A DNA stretch of 64,000 nt from Marthasterias glacialis (taxonomy: Eukaryota > Echinodermata > Asteroidea > Forcipulatida > Asteriidae): contig OU452231.1 of the NCBI GenBank assembly GCA_911728455.2, forward strand, positions 21,373,106 to 21,437,105. The letters are read 5' to 3'. Each line of letters begins with the position of its first letter. The stretch's first letter is position 1. Under the pieces are notes generated by a model. That model had not been told where the DNA came from. It worked only from the letters and a program-made list of their open reading frames with translations, and did no database searches. Below, in pieces: positions 1 to 12,182 of the stretch. The position numbers were made by a program, and so were the translations under genes.

Positions 1-44
1 TATGGATTCGATCTCACTAGGCATTAATTTTTGCATTATTAACT

Positions 45-720
45 TCTTCATGCACACAATTTCAGACTTTCACATTAAGATGAGTATTATTTGAAAATGT
101 TTTCGGCGAAACAGCTTGGCATTCCTTCACGAATGCAATTATGTCTAGTTTGTTTATGTAGTTGTTTCGAAACATGTCGAGGAGTAGACTATGAACCATT
201 GTTGTGGTCTGTTTTGTAACATCCTGATCCAGCTTTGTATAGTGCTCAGATTCAAGATGGCGATAACCTACTTGTAGGTAGTCTTCATGGTTCCTTATTT
301 CCTATGCCTCTACCCTTATCGTATTGTTTAATTACATTAACTGGGTTGTTTTTAAGTTTTGTTTTGGCTGATAGCTCTTGTTTTGTCATGTTTGGTTTCT
401 GAAATCTCAGTCTGACATGAGCAAAGTGGTAGTTTGTAGCTTCCAAATAATTTTCGAGGGTCCCATATTGCGTTGTATTTGGTTGCCATTGTGATGGTGG
501 TTTGAATAGTTTTGTTTTGACAGGTTTGTTGTGCATCAGGAAAGCAATTCTCATTCTTCTTTGGAAGATATTGAAATCACTCAAAAGTTTCCATCTGTTG
601 GGTTTAGCGGGAGTTAAAACAAAGTGAAGACTTTTCCTAAAGCCACTTTCTCGATTGGGGAAAGGTTGGTTTTAGATAAACTGTTGATGTATCATTCACA
701 TTCTTCCGCCAGTTGTATAA
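45..720 (-). pseudogene. Penelope-like retroelement reverse transcriptase fragment
   Basis: On the minus strand, 584-285 reads through about 100 codons ending in a segment with NNPVNVIKQYDKGRG. That fits the start of a Penelope-type RT, where a conserved ADKG-like motif follows a basic N-terminal region; here it reads YDKG. After a frameshift near 290 a second frame resumes (YLQVGYRHLESEHYTKLDQD, then VHSLLLDMFRNNYIN), which fits the next part of the same family. Upstream, at about 720-600, the frame carries LTPAKPNRWKLLSDFNIF, as expected before the RT core. The catalytic part is missing, cut off at or before the window edge. Seen: the frames and motifs. Known: the Penelope family motif order. 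Inferred: a decayed partial copy. A different RT family is possible but fits less well. Confidence 0.58.
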
Positions 721-1153
721 GAATATTCTTCTTAATGCATTGTTTGTTTTAGAGCAGGTACTCGAAAAGCGATTGGCTTTTTGTTTGGATTATGAGATAT
801 GGACTCGATTGTTGAATTTGTGTTTAGTCATACTTCAAGACATTTAATTTTAAATGAAAAATTAATTTCCAATAAATTCCGGTATGAACAATAATAATAA
901 GTGAGTACAAAATCGTAATATAACTATAAAAACGCTGATAAAGACAAGTATTGTAATTCTCTTTTTGGAAGTGGTGGTGGTCCTGAAAAGGACCGGTTAG
1001 TTCCTGTGAGTGAGCTCTCACTTATTTATCTCTTTTCCTATTCAAACCTTGGTTTGGTGGTGGTCTGGGGCGGATGAAAAATCCATAGAGATGTGTTGCC
1101 GTCCTTAGCTCCGCACTGTTGAAGTGTTGTACAAGTTGTTAACGACCCGCTGA
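720..1153. other. No recognisable feature
   Basis: I see no long frame, tandem repeat or inverted repeat here. It may be the decayed middle of the element flanking it on both sides. Confidence 0.4.
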
Positions 1154-1702
1154 CTAGGCTGCTTCTAGCTTACCGTCAATTTTCATTGCTACCCTTTCGT
1201 ACTCAGCTACACTCAGTTTGGTGAAGAGTAGTGAAGCCTTGTTATTGAGTCCGGTCCAATCTGCGGTAAACGCAGAGCTGAATTCAAACTCGCGGTGTGG
1301 GTAGGGAGACCCCACTGTGTCCTTCAGGTATGGCGGGGGTTGGTTTGTTGAGATTCCTTTGTTTACAATCGATGGTTGGTGGGGGATGTGTTTTTTTGCG
1401 GCCGTTAACTTTGTAACTGGGTCCGCTGGAGATTTCACCAATTTAAAATCAGATTCAGAAAGCCTGACTTGGCTAGACGGCGTCTCATTAGCAAACTCTT
1501 CCTGGACCTCAAGTGATGTGATGAGGGAGTCCTCTAACTGGTTGATAAGCGGGATTTGTCCGCAGAGGAAATCTGCGGATGACTGCGATGCTGGTGAAGT
1601 TTGAGAAGCAGCTCTAGAATGCGTTAAGGGTCTTGGACTGCTAGTCTTGGGAGTAGAGCTTTTCTTGTACAGCTTGGTGCTAAGTTTTCGACATGAGATC
1701 TA
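1154..1702 (-). other. Open reading frame of about 182 codons, no start codon, unknown
   Basis: The minus strand is open from a stop near 1703 to a stop at 1154, but there is no ATG near its start, so it is a fragment or an exon-like piece. The first 60 residues are rich in Ser, Thr, Pro and Lys. A moderately acidic stretch follows (LINQLEDSLITSLEVQEEF), and the C-terminus reads KLSVAEYERVAMKIDGKLEAA followed by a stop. I do not recognise a domain. It lies upstream of the Penelope-like remnant in the same orientation, so it could be the N-terminal or gag-like part of that element. That is inference from position only. Confidence 0.35.
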
Positions 1703-3087
1703 ATGACTCATAGTCAGTGAAGACGGTGGATGTCGTGTGGCCATGCCGCAGGTGGTGATTGGTCGTTTATGCAGTTCATGATAAAATATATGGTTCAAGC
1801 AATCTGTTCATGATCCTGCCCAGCCTTCATAGTTAGTCTTAATAGCGGTAAAATCTATGGTTCTTTCATGCAGTTCATGATCCTGGTCAGCCCAACCAAC
1901 CACAGTTGGTCTGAATAGTGCCACTTATAAAATGTATGGTTCTTTCATTCAGTTCAAGATCCTGACTAGCCCCCAACCTACAATAGTTACAGTCTTATTA
2001 GCTGAACTTATAAAACATGTTTGGAACTTTCATGCAGTTCATGATCCTGCTCATCCCCAACCTACCGCAGTTAGTGTTCTTAGCAGCACTTATTTAATGT
2101 ATGGTTCTTTTGTTCAGTTCATGATCCTTCTTAGCCCCAACCTACCATAGTTGGTCTTTTTATCTGCACGTATAAAATGTATGATTCTGTCAATAAGTTT
2201 ATGGTCCTGACTAGCCCACAACCTACCATAGATAGTCTTATTAGTGACACTTATAAAATATATGCCTCTTTCATGCAGTTCATGATCCTGCTCTTGCCCC
2301 AACCTACCACAGTAAGTCTTATTAACGGCACTTATAAAAAGTATGTTTCAGTCATTGAATTCATGATCCTAATCAGCCCCAACCTTTAGTCTTCACATTT
2401 AGTCTTCTTAGCATCACTTATTAATTGTATAGTTCTTTCATTCAGTTTGTGATCCTGCTCAACCCAGGCCAAACCCAGTTAGTCTTCTTAGCGTCACTTA
2501 TAAAATGTTTGGTTCAGTCATTCGGTCCATGATACTGTTTCAAGCAGTTCATGATCCTGCTCTGCCCCAACCTACCAAAGTTAGTCTTATTAGCGACAAT
2601 TCTTCAATGCATGGTTCTTTTTTTAGTTCATAATCCTGCCCATCCCAAAACCTTCCGAAGTTGGTCTTATAAGCGGCATTTATAAAAATAAAATGTATAG
2701 TTCTGTCATTCAGTTCATGACCCTGCCAAGCCACCAAACTATGATATTTTGTTTTATTATCCACACTTATAAAATTCTTTCAAGCAGTTCATGATCCTGC
2801 TCGGCCCCTACCTACCACAGTTAGTCTTATTAGCGCACTTACTAAATGTATGGTTCTTTCATGCTGCTCATGATCCTGCTCAGCCCCAATCTACTACAGT
2901 TTGTCTTATTAGCGATAATTATTTAACGTAAGGTTCTTTTAGTCAGTTCTTGATCCTGCTCAGCCCCAACCTACCGTAGTTAGTCTTATTAGTGGCACTA
3001 ATAAAATGTATGGATTCGTCATTCAGGTCATGATCCTGCTCAGCTCCAACCTATCATGATTAGTCTTCTTTCCGTCACTTAATGGTA

Positions 3088-3513
3088 ATAATAACACACA
3101 GTTTTTATATAGCGCTTTATCACACCCTATGGGCGTCTCAGAGCGCGCAATATTTTTTTCCTGCGAGGTATGATGAGTTACGTTTTTGAAGTATACATGT
3201 AAGACCTGTTCCTTTACATAGCACCATGTAATGGTACACAAGGTGCTGTGGGGCAATCTGCAGCTGATCAAACCAGGAACACCGGGGCGAACCCCTTCTC
3301 TTTGCGATAAGTGTCACTGGGTTCTTTTACGTGCATTACACAACACACGGGAGCAACGTCTTTACGTCCCATCCGAAGGACGAAGCAATAATGGTTAAGT
3401 GTCTTGCTTGAGGACACAAAAGTCAGGACCGGGACTTGAACCCACACTCTGCTGATCAGAGACACCAGAGCTTGAGTCCGGTGTTCTTATCCGCTCGGCC
3501 ACGACACGCCACA
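3088..3513 (-). mobile_element. tRNA-derived SINE
   Basis: Read on the minus strand, the element starts near 3511 with a tRNA-like head. GTGGCCGAGCGGATAAG resembles an A box of a class II tRNA (Leu/Ser type). About 50 bases on, GGGTTCAAGTCCC is a near-perfect B box. A tRNA-unrelated body follows (with AAGTGTCTTGCTTGAGGAC on the plus strand) and the element ends near 3090 in an AATAATAACA-type tail. It splits a satellite unit; the flanks share CACTTA / CTACTTA, a possible short target duplication. It is not a working tRNA gene, since the acceptor stem is not closed. Confidence 0.85.
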
Positions 3514-4258
3514 CGCTACTTATAAAATGTATGATTCATTCCTTCAGTTCATGATCCTGACTACTCCCCAACCTACCACAGTTAGTCTTTTTAGCGGAAC
3601 TTATAAAATATATGGTTCTTTCATTCAGTTCATGATCCTCCCCAACTCTTTACAACAGTTAGTCTTATTAGCAACACTTATAAAAATTATGGTTCCAGCA
3701 ATCTGTTCATGATCCTACCCAGCCCTCAACCTACCGTAGTTAGTCTTATTAGCGGCACTAATAAAATGTTTGGTTTTGTCATTCTCTTCATGATCCTGCT
3801 CAGCCCCAACTTTCCAGGGTTAGACTGATTAGCTACCGTAGTTAGTCTTATTAGCGGCACTAATAAAATTTATGGTTTTGCCATTCAGTTCATCATCCTA
3901 CGCATCTACAAACCTACCAATTAATGATCCTGCTCAGCCCCAACCTGGCGCAGTTTGTCTTATCAGCGGCATTTATAAAATGTATGGTTCTTTTATGCAG
4001 TTCATAATCCTGCTCAGCCCCAACCTACAACAGTTTGTATTTTTAGCGGCAATTATAAATTGTATGGTTCTTTCACTCAAATCATGATCCTGCTCACTGC
4101 CAACCTACCACAGTTAGTCTTCTTAGCGGCAGTTATAAAAGGTATGGTTCTTTCATGAAGTTCTTGATACTTCTCAGCCCCCAACCTACCATAGTTGGTC
4201 TTTTTATTGGCACTTATAAAAGGTATGATTCTTTCTTTCAGTTCACGATCCTGACTAG

Positions 4259-4274
4259 CCCCCCCCCCCCCCCC
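4259..4274 (+). repeat. Homopolymer C run (16)
   Basis: Sixteen consecutive C residues replace the usual four or five C of the satellite unit (AGCCCC). A simple slippage expansion inside one unit. Confidence 0.9.
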
Positions 4275-7177
4275 AACCTACCACAGTCTTGTTAGCGGCA
4301 ATTAAAAAATGTATGGCTCTTTCATGCAGTTCATGATCCTGCTCAGCCCCAAGCTACCACAGTTAGTCTTATTAGCGGCAGTTATCAAATGTATGTTTTT
4401 TTTCATTGAGTTGACGATCCTGCTCAGACCCGATTATCATACTTAGTCTTCTTAGTGGCACTTAAATATGTGGTTCTTTATTTCAGTTCAAGATCCTTCT
4501 GCGCTCCAACCTACCATAGTTTGTCTTCTCAATGGCACTTATAAAATGTATCGTTCTTACATTTAGTTCATGATCCTGCAAAGCCCAAACCTACCACAGT
4601 TGGTCTTTTTAGTGGCACTTATCGTATGTATGGTTCTGTTATTCAATTTTTGATCCTGATCAACCCCCAACCAACCATGGTTAGTCTTATAAGCAGCACT
4701 TATAAAATATATGATTCTTTTATGCAGCTTATGATCCTACTCAGCCCCCAACCTAGCTCAGTTTTTTTCTTATTAGCAGCACTTATTAAATTGTTGGTTC
4801 TTTCATGCAGCTCATGAATTTGCTCACCCCCACCTACAACAGTTTGTCTTATTAGCAGCACTTATAAACGTTATGGTTCTTTCATTGAGTTCATGATATT
4901 GCATTGACCTGTCTCTCATAGTTATTCTTCTTAGTGGCACTTGTGAAATGTATGATTCTGTCATTCATTTCAACATCCTGCTCAGCCCATAAACTACAGC
5001 ACTTGGTCTTATTATCGGCACTTATAAAATGTATGGTTTTGTCATTCAGTTCATGACAATACCCGTCCAGCTACGTATTATAGTTGGTTTTATTAGCCAC
5101 ACTTCTAAAATGTCTGGCTCTTTCAGTGAAATAATTATCTTGCTCAGCCCCAACCTACCCTAGTTAGTCTTATAAGCGGCACTAATAAAAAATATGGTTC
5201 TTTCATTCAGTTTATGATCCTGCTCAGCCCGAACCTATCACAGTTAGTCTTATTAGTGGCACTTATCAAATGTATGGTTCTTTCATTCAGTTGATGAACC
5301 TGACTAGCCCAAAACCTACCGAAGTAGTCTTATTAGCCGAAGTTCTAAAATGTCTTTATTAGTTTGTCTTATTAGCAGCACCTATAAAATGTTTGGATCT
5401 TTCATGCAGATCATAATCCTGCTCAGCCCTAACCTACCACAGTTAGTCTTATTAGCGGCATTTATAAATCATATGTTTGTTTCATTCAGTTCAAGATCCT
5501 GCTCAGCCCAAACCTTCCTTAGTTAGTATCCTTAGCGGCACTTATAAAGCATACGGTTCTTTAATTCAGTTCATGATCTTGCCCAACCATCAACCTACAA
5601 TAGTTGGTCTAATTAGCGGCACTTATAAATAGTATGGTTCTGTCATTGAGTCATGATACTGCTCAGCCCCAACCTACCGTAGCTAGTCTCCTTAGCAGCG
5701 TTTATGTAATGTATGGTTCTTTAGTTCAGTTCATAATCCTCCCCAACCCTCAACGTACCATAGTTGGTCTTATTAATGGCACTTATAAAATGTGTAGTTC
5801 TGTCATTCACTTCATGATCCTGACTATCCCCCTACCTACCATAGTTTGTCTTCTTAGCCGCACTTATACAATGTATGGTTCTTTAATTCAGTTTATGATC
5901 CTACTCAACACCAACCTATCGTATTTTGTCTTCTTAGCCGCTCTTAAGCAATGTATGGTTATTTCATTCAGTTCATGATCCTACTCAACACCAACCTACC
6001 GTATTTTGTCTTCTTAGCGGTACTTAAAAAATGTTTGGTTCATTCATGCAGTTCATGATGCTGCTCAACCCCAACCGACAACATATTATCTTATTAGCGG
6101 CACTTATAAAATGTATGGTTCTTTAATTCAGGTTTTGATCTTGCTCAGCCCCAACCTACCTTAGTCTCCTTAGCGGCAGTCATAAAATGTATGGTTCTGT
6201 CATTCAGTTCATGATCCTACCAAATCCTCAACCTACCATAGTTGGTCTTATTAGCAGCACTCACAAAATGTTTGGTTCTGTCATGCATTTCGCAATCCTG
6301 TTCAGCCCCAAGCTAACGTAGCTAGTCTTATTAGCCGCAATATATGTTTCTTTTTTTGAGTTCATGATCCCGCCCATCCCCAAAACTACCAAACTTAGTC
6401 TAATTAGTGGCACTTATAAATTATACGGCTCCGTCCTGCCCAACCACCAACCTACCATAGTTGACTTCATTAGCGCCACTTATAAAATGTATGGTTCTGT
6501 TAACCTGTTTCCCTGCCCAGCCACCAAGCTATGATATTTGGTTTTATTAGCCATTATTATGAAATGTATGATTCTGTCATTCAGTTCATGATCTTCCCCA
6601 ACACTTACTCTGCCATAGTTGGTCTTATAAGTAGCACTTATAAAATGAATGGTTCTGTCATTCAGTTCATGATCCTGTTCAACTGTCAAACTATAGTTCT
6701 GACATTCCCTTCATCTTCCTGCTCAGCCCCCAACCTAACATAGTTAGTCTTTTTAGCGACATGTATAAAATGTATGGTTCTTTTATTGAGTGCATGATCC
6801 TGACTATCCCGCAACCTACCATAGTTAGTCTTCTTAGCCGCACTTACACAATGTCTGGTACTTTTATTCAGTGCATGATCCTGCTCGGCCCCAACCTAAC
6901 ATAGTTAGTCTTTTTAGCGACATGTATAAAATGTATGGTTCTTTTATTGAGTGCATGATCCTGACTATCCCGCAACCTACCATAGTTAGTCTTCTTAGCC
7001 GCACTTACACAATGTCTGGTACTTTTATTCAGTGCATGATCCTGCTCGGCCCAAACCTAACGTAGTTAGTCTTCTTAGCCGTACTTACACAATGTATGGT
7101 ACGTTTATTCAGTTCATGATCCTGCTCAGCCCAAACCTAACGTAGTTAGTCTTTTAAGCCGCACTTATACAATGTAT

Positions 7178-7449
7178 CGTCGGCTCAGAACTATAAGGTC
7201 ATTAACTTCCGTAATCGACAAAAGGTCGTTAAAAATTCCAAACTAAAAAATGGTAAATGCCATTTAAAAATGAAAAACTAATGGTTTGTCTATTCAAAAA
7301 GTAGTTAAGAATAACAGGTTAAACTACTTTTTGGATAGACAAAAATTAGTTTTTGATTTTTAAATCCTATTTACTGTTTTTTAGTTTGGAAATGTTAACA
7401 ACCTTTTGTTGATTATGGAAGTTAATGACCTTGTAGTTCTGAGCCGACG
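7178..7449. mobile_element. Palindromic MITE with 4-bp GTAT duplication
   Basis: 272 bp whose two halves are near-perfect reverse complements. The left end is CGTCGGCTCAGAACTA and the right end is its reverse complement, followed inward by AAGGTCATTAACTTCC in both arms. GTAT flanks both sides (7174-7177 and 7450-7453), and removing the insert plus one GTAT restores a normal satellite unit (AATGTATGGTTC). There is no coding capacity. The family is unassigned. Confidence 0.85.
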
Positions 7450-8839
7450 GTATGGTTCTTTCATTCAGTTCGTGATCCTACTCAGTCCCAACCTACCATA
7501 GGTAGTTTTCTTAACGGTACTTATCAATTGTATGGTTCTTTCAAGCAGTTGATGATCCTGCTCAGCCCCAACCTTCCACGGTTAGTCTTTTTAGCGGCGC
7601 TTTCGAAATGTATGGTTCTGTCACTCTCTTCATGATCCCTCTCAACCTTATACCTCTGTTCATGATCCCGCCTAGCCCCCACCCTACCTTAGTTGGTTTT
7701 ATTAGCGGCACTTATAAAATGTATGATACTGTCAATTAGTTCTTGATCCTCTTCAACCTACCAGAGTTGGTCTTATTAGCGGCACCTATGAATTGTATGG
7801 TTCTGTCAGTCAGTTCTTCATCCTGCTCTTCCCCAACCTAACACAGCTTGTCTGATGAGCGGCACTTATAAATGTGTGGTTCTTTAACTCACTTCATGAT
7901 CCTGTTTAAACACAACCTATCAAAATAAGTTTTTATAGCGGCACTTATAAAATGTATTGTTCTTTCATTCAGTTCATGATCCTGCTCAGCCCTAGCCTAC
8001 CACAGTTAGTTTCATTAGCGGTGCTTATCGAATGTATGGTTCTTACATTCAGTTCATGATCCTGCTCAGCCCCAAACCTACCCCAATTAGACTTCTTTGT
8101 GTCACTTACAAAATGTTTGGTTTTGTCATTCATTCATGATGCTGCCCAGCCCCAACCTACCACAGTTAGTCTTCTTAGCCGCAGTTATAAAATGTATGTT
8201 TCTGTCATTCACCTCATGATCCTGCTCAGCCCCTAAACTACAACAGTTGGCTTTATTAGCAGCACTTTTAAAATGCATGGTTGTTTCATGCAGTTCATGA
8301 TCCTGCTCAGCCCCTACCGAGAACAGTTGGTCTTATTACTGGCACTTATAAAATGTATGGTTCTTTCATGCAGTTCATGATCCTGCTCAGCCCAAACCTG
8401 CCATAGTAAGTCTAATTAGCGGAGCTGATAAAATGTATGGTGCTTTCGTGCATTTCATGATCCTGCTCGGCCCCAACCTACCACAGTTAGTCTGATTAGA
8501 GGAACTCATAAAATGTATGGTTTTATCATTCATTTTATGATCCTACTCAGCCCCCTACCTACAGTTGTTGGTCTTATTAGCAGCACTTATAAAATGTATG
8601 GTTCTTTCATTCAGTTCGTGATCCTGCTCGGCCCCAACCTAGAACAGTTAGTCTCAATAGCGGCACATAACCAAATGTATGGTTCTTTCATGCAGTTCAT
8701 GATCCTGCTCAGCCCCATTCTACCACAGTTTGTCTTAAATGCGGCACTTATAAAATGTATGGTTCTTTCAAACAGTTCATGATTCTGCTCAGCCCCAACC
8801 AACCACAGTTTGCCTTATTAGCACCACTTATAAAATGTA

Positions 8840-10794
8840 TACCGTAATTTTCGGCCCATAAGCCGCGGCTTGGTGGTTGTTTTTCGCCCTCAAAAAGTTC
8901 CATGCGGCTTATGGGCCGGGCGGCTTATACGCCGACGTGTCAGTAACGGCCAAAAATCATTGTATAAATATTAAGCAAATTATTTCAGCGTGACAAGAAA
9001 ATTTGCAATGTGAGATTGAGAAACAAAACTAACCACAAAACATCAAGGCTGTAGTTTAGTTGTAACGAATGTCGTTGATATTTAACCATGGACATGATGG
9101 AGGAAGGAATAATGATCCAACCAAGACATGCAAAGCTGACCGAGCTAGAGCTACAGAAAACACACACATCTCAAGTTGAGGAGACTGGGGCCCGTTCACT
9201 ATACATAGTCTCCAGCCTAGCACGAGGGACGGGAGCCAGTCTAAGGAGGGATTTTATAAGATTAACAATGAGGGCGTTTGAAAACGTTTAGCCAACGTTT
9301 ACCAAACACGTGCACTGTTCACCATGATAAGCAAGAAGCCCAGCAAACAAAAAGATACGTATTGTTGTCGGCGTTTTGTGACTACAGAGACCTGTTGCGT
9401 GCGGGAGGTACTGCACACCCATAAGCAGGCAGCCTACTGGTTGAATTAACAGCAACAAGAGGCCGATCGACCAATTGAATGACAAATCCTTGTATTGTCC
9501 TCTAATTAAGTAGGCGGACCGTATTTGATGTTGCATTTCTTTAAAGTTTGTCGCTCCCGACTGAGGTTAGCTGGTGGCTTTTTTTAGTAGTCTCCTTTCA
9601 AAGAGGATTTATTCCAAAGATTAACGTTGATGAGTTCTGTTTAGGAAACATTATTTTTGTTTTGACGAAAAATGCTATTCTGGGGAATTATTCCTTTCCT
9701 TTGTCAACAAATATTGTTCTACCGGCATAGGCCTAAGCCTATTTAGGAAACTTCTTCAGTCTGAGTATTGTAATATTTCTTTTGTCAGGTTATTTTAGTT
9801 GGGGCGGAATATTTATATATTTGGGCGGGAAATATGCACAGGCATAGACATATTTAGAAAACTTCTCTATACTAAACAATCATGTATTTCTTTTGTCAAA
9901 ATATTTTATTCTGGGAAATTATTTGTTACTTGTGGAGGCAGGGTGTTTATTTTATTACATATTTGGGACGGGAAAGACGTAGTCACGTTTCATCTCTTTT
10001 TGGAAGATTTGGTAGCTCTGAAAAGAGCTGGTGGGTTTATTTGTCTGGTGTGACAAACAAAAACAAAACAGTCCTTTTCAGGGCTACCACAAAACAAAAG
10101 AGATGAGAAGCAATCACGGTCTGGTCCACATATAGGGATAGCCTATATTGAATTAACAAAATACTCCTTAAACTTATGAAACATTTTTCAGAAAGGAAAC
10201 CATTTTCAGGGCTTCACCAAAAAACAACAAAACTGTAATTGGCAGTTGCGGTCTGTTTTAAATGTAGAAATACACTTTATTGAACTAAAAGTCTATTCCT
10301 TAACAAGAAAACATTTTAACGACTTGATCTCAACGTCTTTAATTTCACTGTCAGTAGCGGGGGGATAATGCGAACAGGAAAGGGTTCCATCTGTTGCTTG
10401 GGAACTGGCCCTCCAGTTTCCATGGGGAAGTTCGGGGGAAATCTGTCAGAAGGGTGCCTGTGTTATCGGTGCTAGTATTCCTATTAAGTATTAAAGAAAA
10501 AAGAGACAGGCCGACTTTCTTTCTGGACGTTTCCATTGATTGAAAAGAAATAGAGACAGACCTACTTGCTTTCTAGGCTTTTCATTGGTTCATTAACCAG
10601 CTGTAGTCAGACAGTGACCGCAGATACGCGGCCCCCTCTGTGTCTGAAGTGCTGGCGCTTCTCTGTGAGTGCGGTGAACCTGCTGCGGCTTATGCGGCAT
10701 TGCGGCTTATGGGCCGACACCTAATCCTTGTTTTGGAAATTCTTGGGCACTGTGGCTAATGGGCCGGGCGGCTTATGGGCCGAAAATTACGGTA
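8840..10794. mobile_element. DNA transposon, 27-bp TIRs with TA ends, no transposase
   Basis: The left end (8840-8866) begins TACCGTAATTTTCGGCCCAT and the right end (10768-10794) is its exact reverse complement over 27 bases. Both end in TA, as expected for Tc1/mariner or pogo/Tigger-type insertion. Extra copies of GCGGCTTATGGGCCG lie just inside both ends (about 8900-8935 and 10685-10770), a likely set of subterminal transposase-binding repeats. The interior has no frame that looks like a transposase. It contains three diverged copies of a block around TTCTGGGAAATTATT, about 100-250 bp apart. It is therefore non-autonomous. Left flank satellite and right flank module repeat do not match each other. 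Confidence 0.8.
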
Positions 10795-11172
10795 GTAAGT
10801 TTCAAGACTGTACGTCGTTTAGTTAATGACCAATGAATCTTTTTATATGTTAACTTCAACTTCCGGTTTCGACCGGAAGTCAAGGTCAAATGGGGTCACA
10901 CATTCTGTAAGACATGTAGACGGGTTAAAGTGTTTTCAGATGAAGTAATGGTTATTACTATCGCCTGTTTTTTATTGAAATATGATTTTTTGGAAAAATG
11001 ACATTTTAACTTCCAGTTTCGACCGGAAGTCAAGGTCAAATGGGGTCACACACTGTGTAAGATTGGTAGAGTCATCGAAAAGCTTTCATATGGTGCAAAG
11101 ATCTTGTATGTAACATATACGGTTCTTCAGATATGGATTTTTTAAATATTAAACATTGATTTAATATAATGA

Positions 11173-11515
11173 CGCAAATTCAAATTCAAATTCAAATTCA
11201 ATTGTTTATTGTCACACATATATAAATACATATAAAGTGAAATTCACTTCGGCTTGCGAGTCTAAAAAAAATACAGAAAACCCTAAAACCACATAGGCAT
11301 ACAATAATGAACAAATAAACAGTATGCGCACAAAATGCAGAGAGACAATAACAGTAACAAAATTGCAAACCCCAAAAACAAATTAAAAAGAATTAATCAT
11401 TAAGTAACCTTATTGCACTGGGATAAAAACTAATGCGAGTACGGTTGGAGTCAGCTCGGATCGCTCTATAACGCTTACCTGATCTCATTAATTCAAACAA
11501 ACTATTCGCAGGGTC
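11173..11515 (-). pseudogene. 3' end of a non-LTR retrotransposon (last 39 RT codons and 3' UTR)
   Basis: Minus strand 11515-11397 reads an open frame ending GKRYRAIRADSNRTRISFYP then SAIRLLND and a stop. This is the typical C-terminal tail of Jockey/CR1-like RT ORFs (arginine-rich, then a FxP-AI-LLN motif). An AT-rich 3' UTR follows and ends in a short (AATTTG)-type hexamer tail at 11173-11200. It sits inside a module. The corresponding point in the paralogous module (21299-21330) has no insertion, so 21.3 kb serves as an empty site. It is severely 5' truncated. Confidence 0.72.
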
Positions 11516-12182
11516 ATCTTTTACGGCCAAAAGACAATGTCAAACTGGTATTATGTCTGTGCAAAAGTTTGAGCAGGCTAAACGATCTTCAAACTGACAT
11601 TTAAATTTTGACAATATGATAAGCAGTTCTTGAATTATGAATTTTTGAAATTTTGAACTTCCGGTTTTGACCGGAAGTAAAGGTCAAATGAGGTCAAGTT
11701 GTGCACGACATTTGTAGAACTTTACGTGAAGTTTCATGTAGTGGAGGAATCTTGAACGTAGCGCTTCTGGTTCTGAAGATATGAATTTTCAAATTATTTA
11801 ACGTTTATTTACGGTAATGACGTCATCAATGACGTCATCATTCCAAAAAAATTGCGGTTTCGTCTGCTCATCAAGGTCGATGTTCATGACAAGTTTCAAG
11901 TTCATACAAGCTTAACTTTTGTTTAAAATTGCCGGAGAAGGTTCAGGCAGAAGAAGAAGACGGAGAACTAGACATAGAATTTTTGTTTATTACAAAAATA
12001 CTGTGTTCGGTTAAACGTTACATGATGACGTAGTTCAAAAACATTGAACATAAAAAGATGAATTTGTATACAATGTTTGGTTTTTATAGTTAAACTTGTA
12101 CCACACTTTGTAACAACTGTCGTTTCTTGACAAATGTTTATGTTTTTGTTACATTGGCATCAGGTTTTTTGGTTTTATGTCA

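Larger units (their letters stand above)
1765..8839 (+). repeat. 80-bp satellite array, about 85 units
   Basis: A unit of 80 bp recurs head to tail. Its recognisable parts, in order, are TTAGTCTTATTAGCGGCACT, TATAAAATGTATGGTTC, TTTCATTCAGTTCATGATCC and TGCTCAGCCCCAACCTACC. Units are visibly diverged (scattered substitutions, one- to several-base indels), so this is an old array, not a freshly amplified one. A local tandem duplication of two units is almost identical (about 6735-7060). It is interrupted by a SINE (3088-3513) and a palindromic MITE (7178-7449) and ends at a transposon at 8840. Every unit carries a TATAAAA string. Frames through the array read repeats such as MYGSFIQFMILLSP, but 80 is not a multiple of 3 and the frame rotates, so these are not genes. 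Confidence 0.95.

Noticed and set aside
3437..3511. A tRNA-Leu/Ser gene on the minus strand
   Set aside because: A and B boxes are good, but the acceptor stem does not close and the body continues as a SINE.
1765..8839. Repeated open frames such as MYGSFIQFMILL on the + strand and matching minus-strand frames
   Set aside because: They follow from an 80-bp satellite. 80 is not divisible by three, frames rotate and break, and unit divergence shows no codon pattern.
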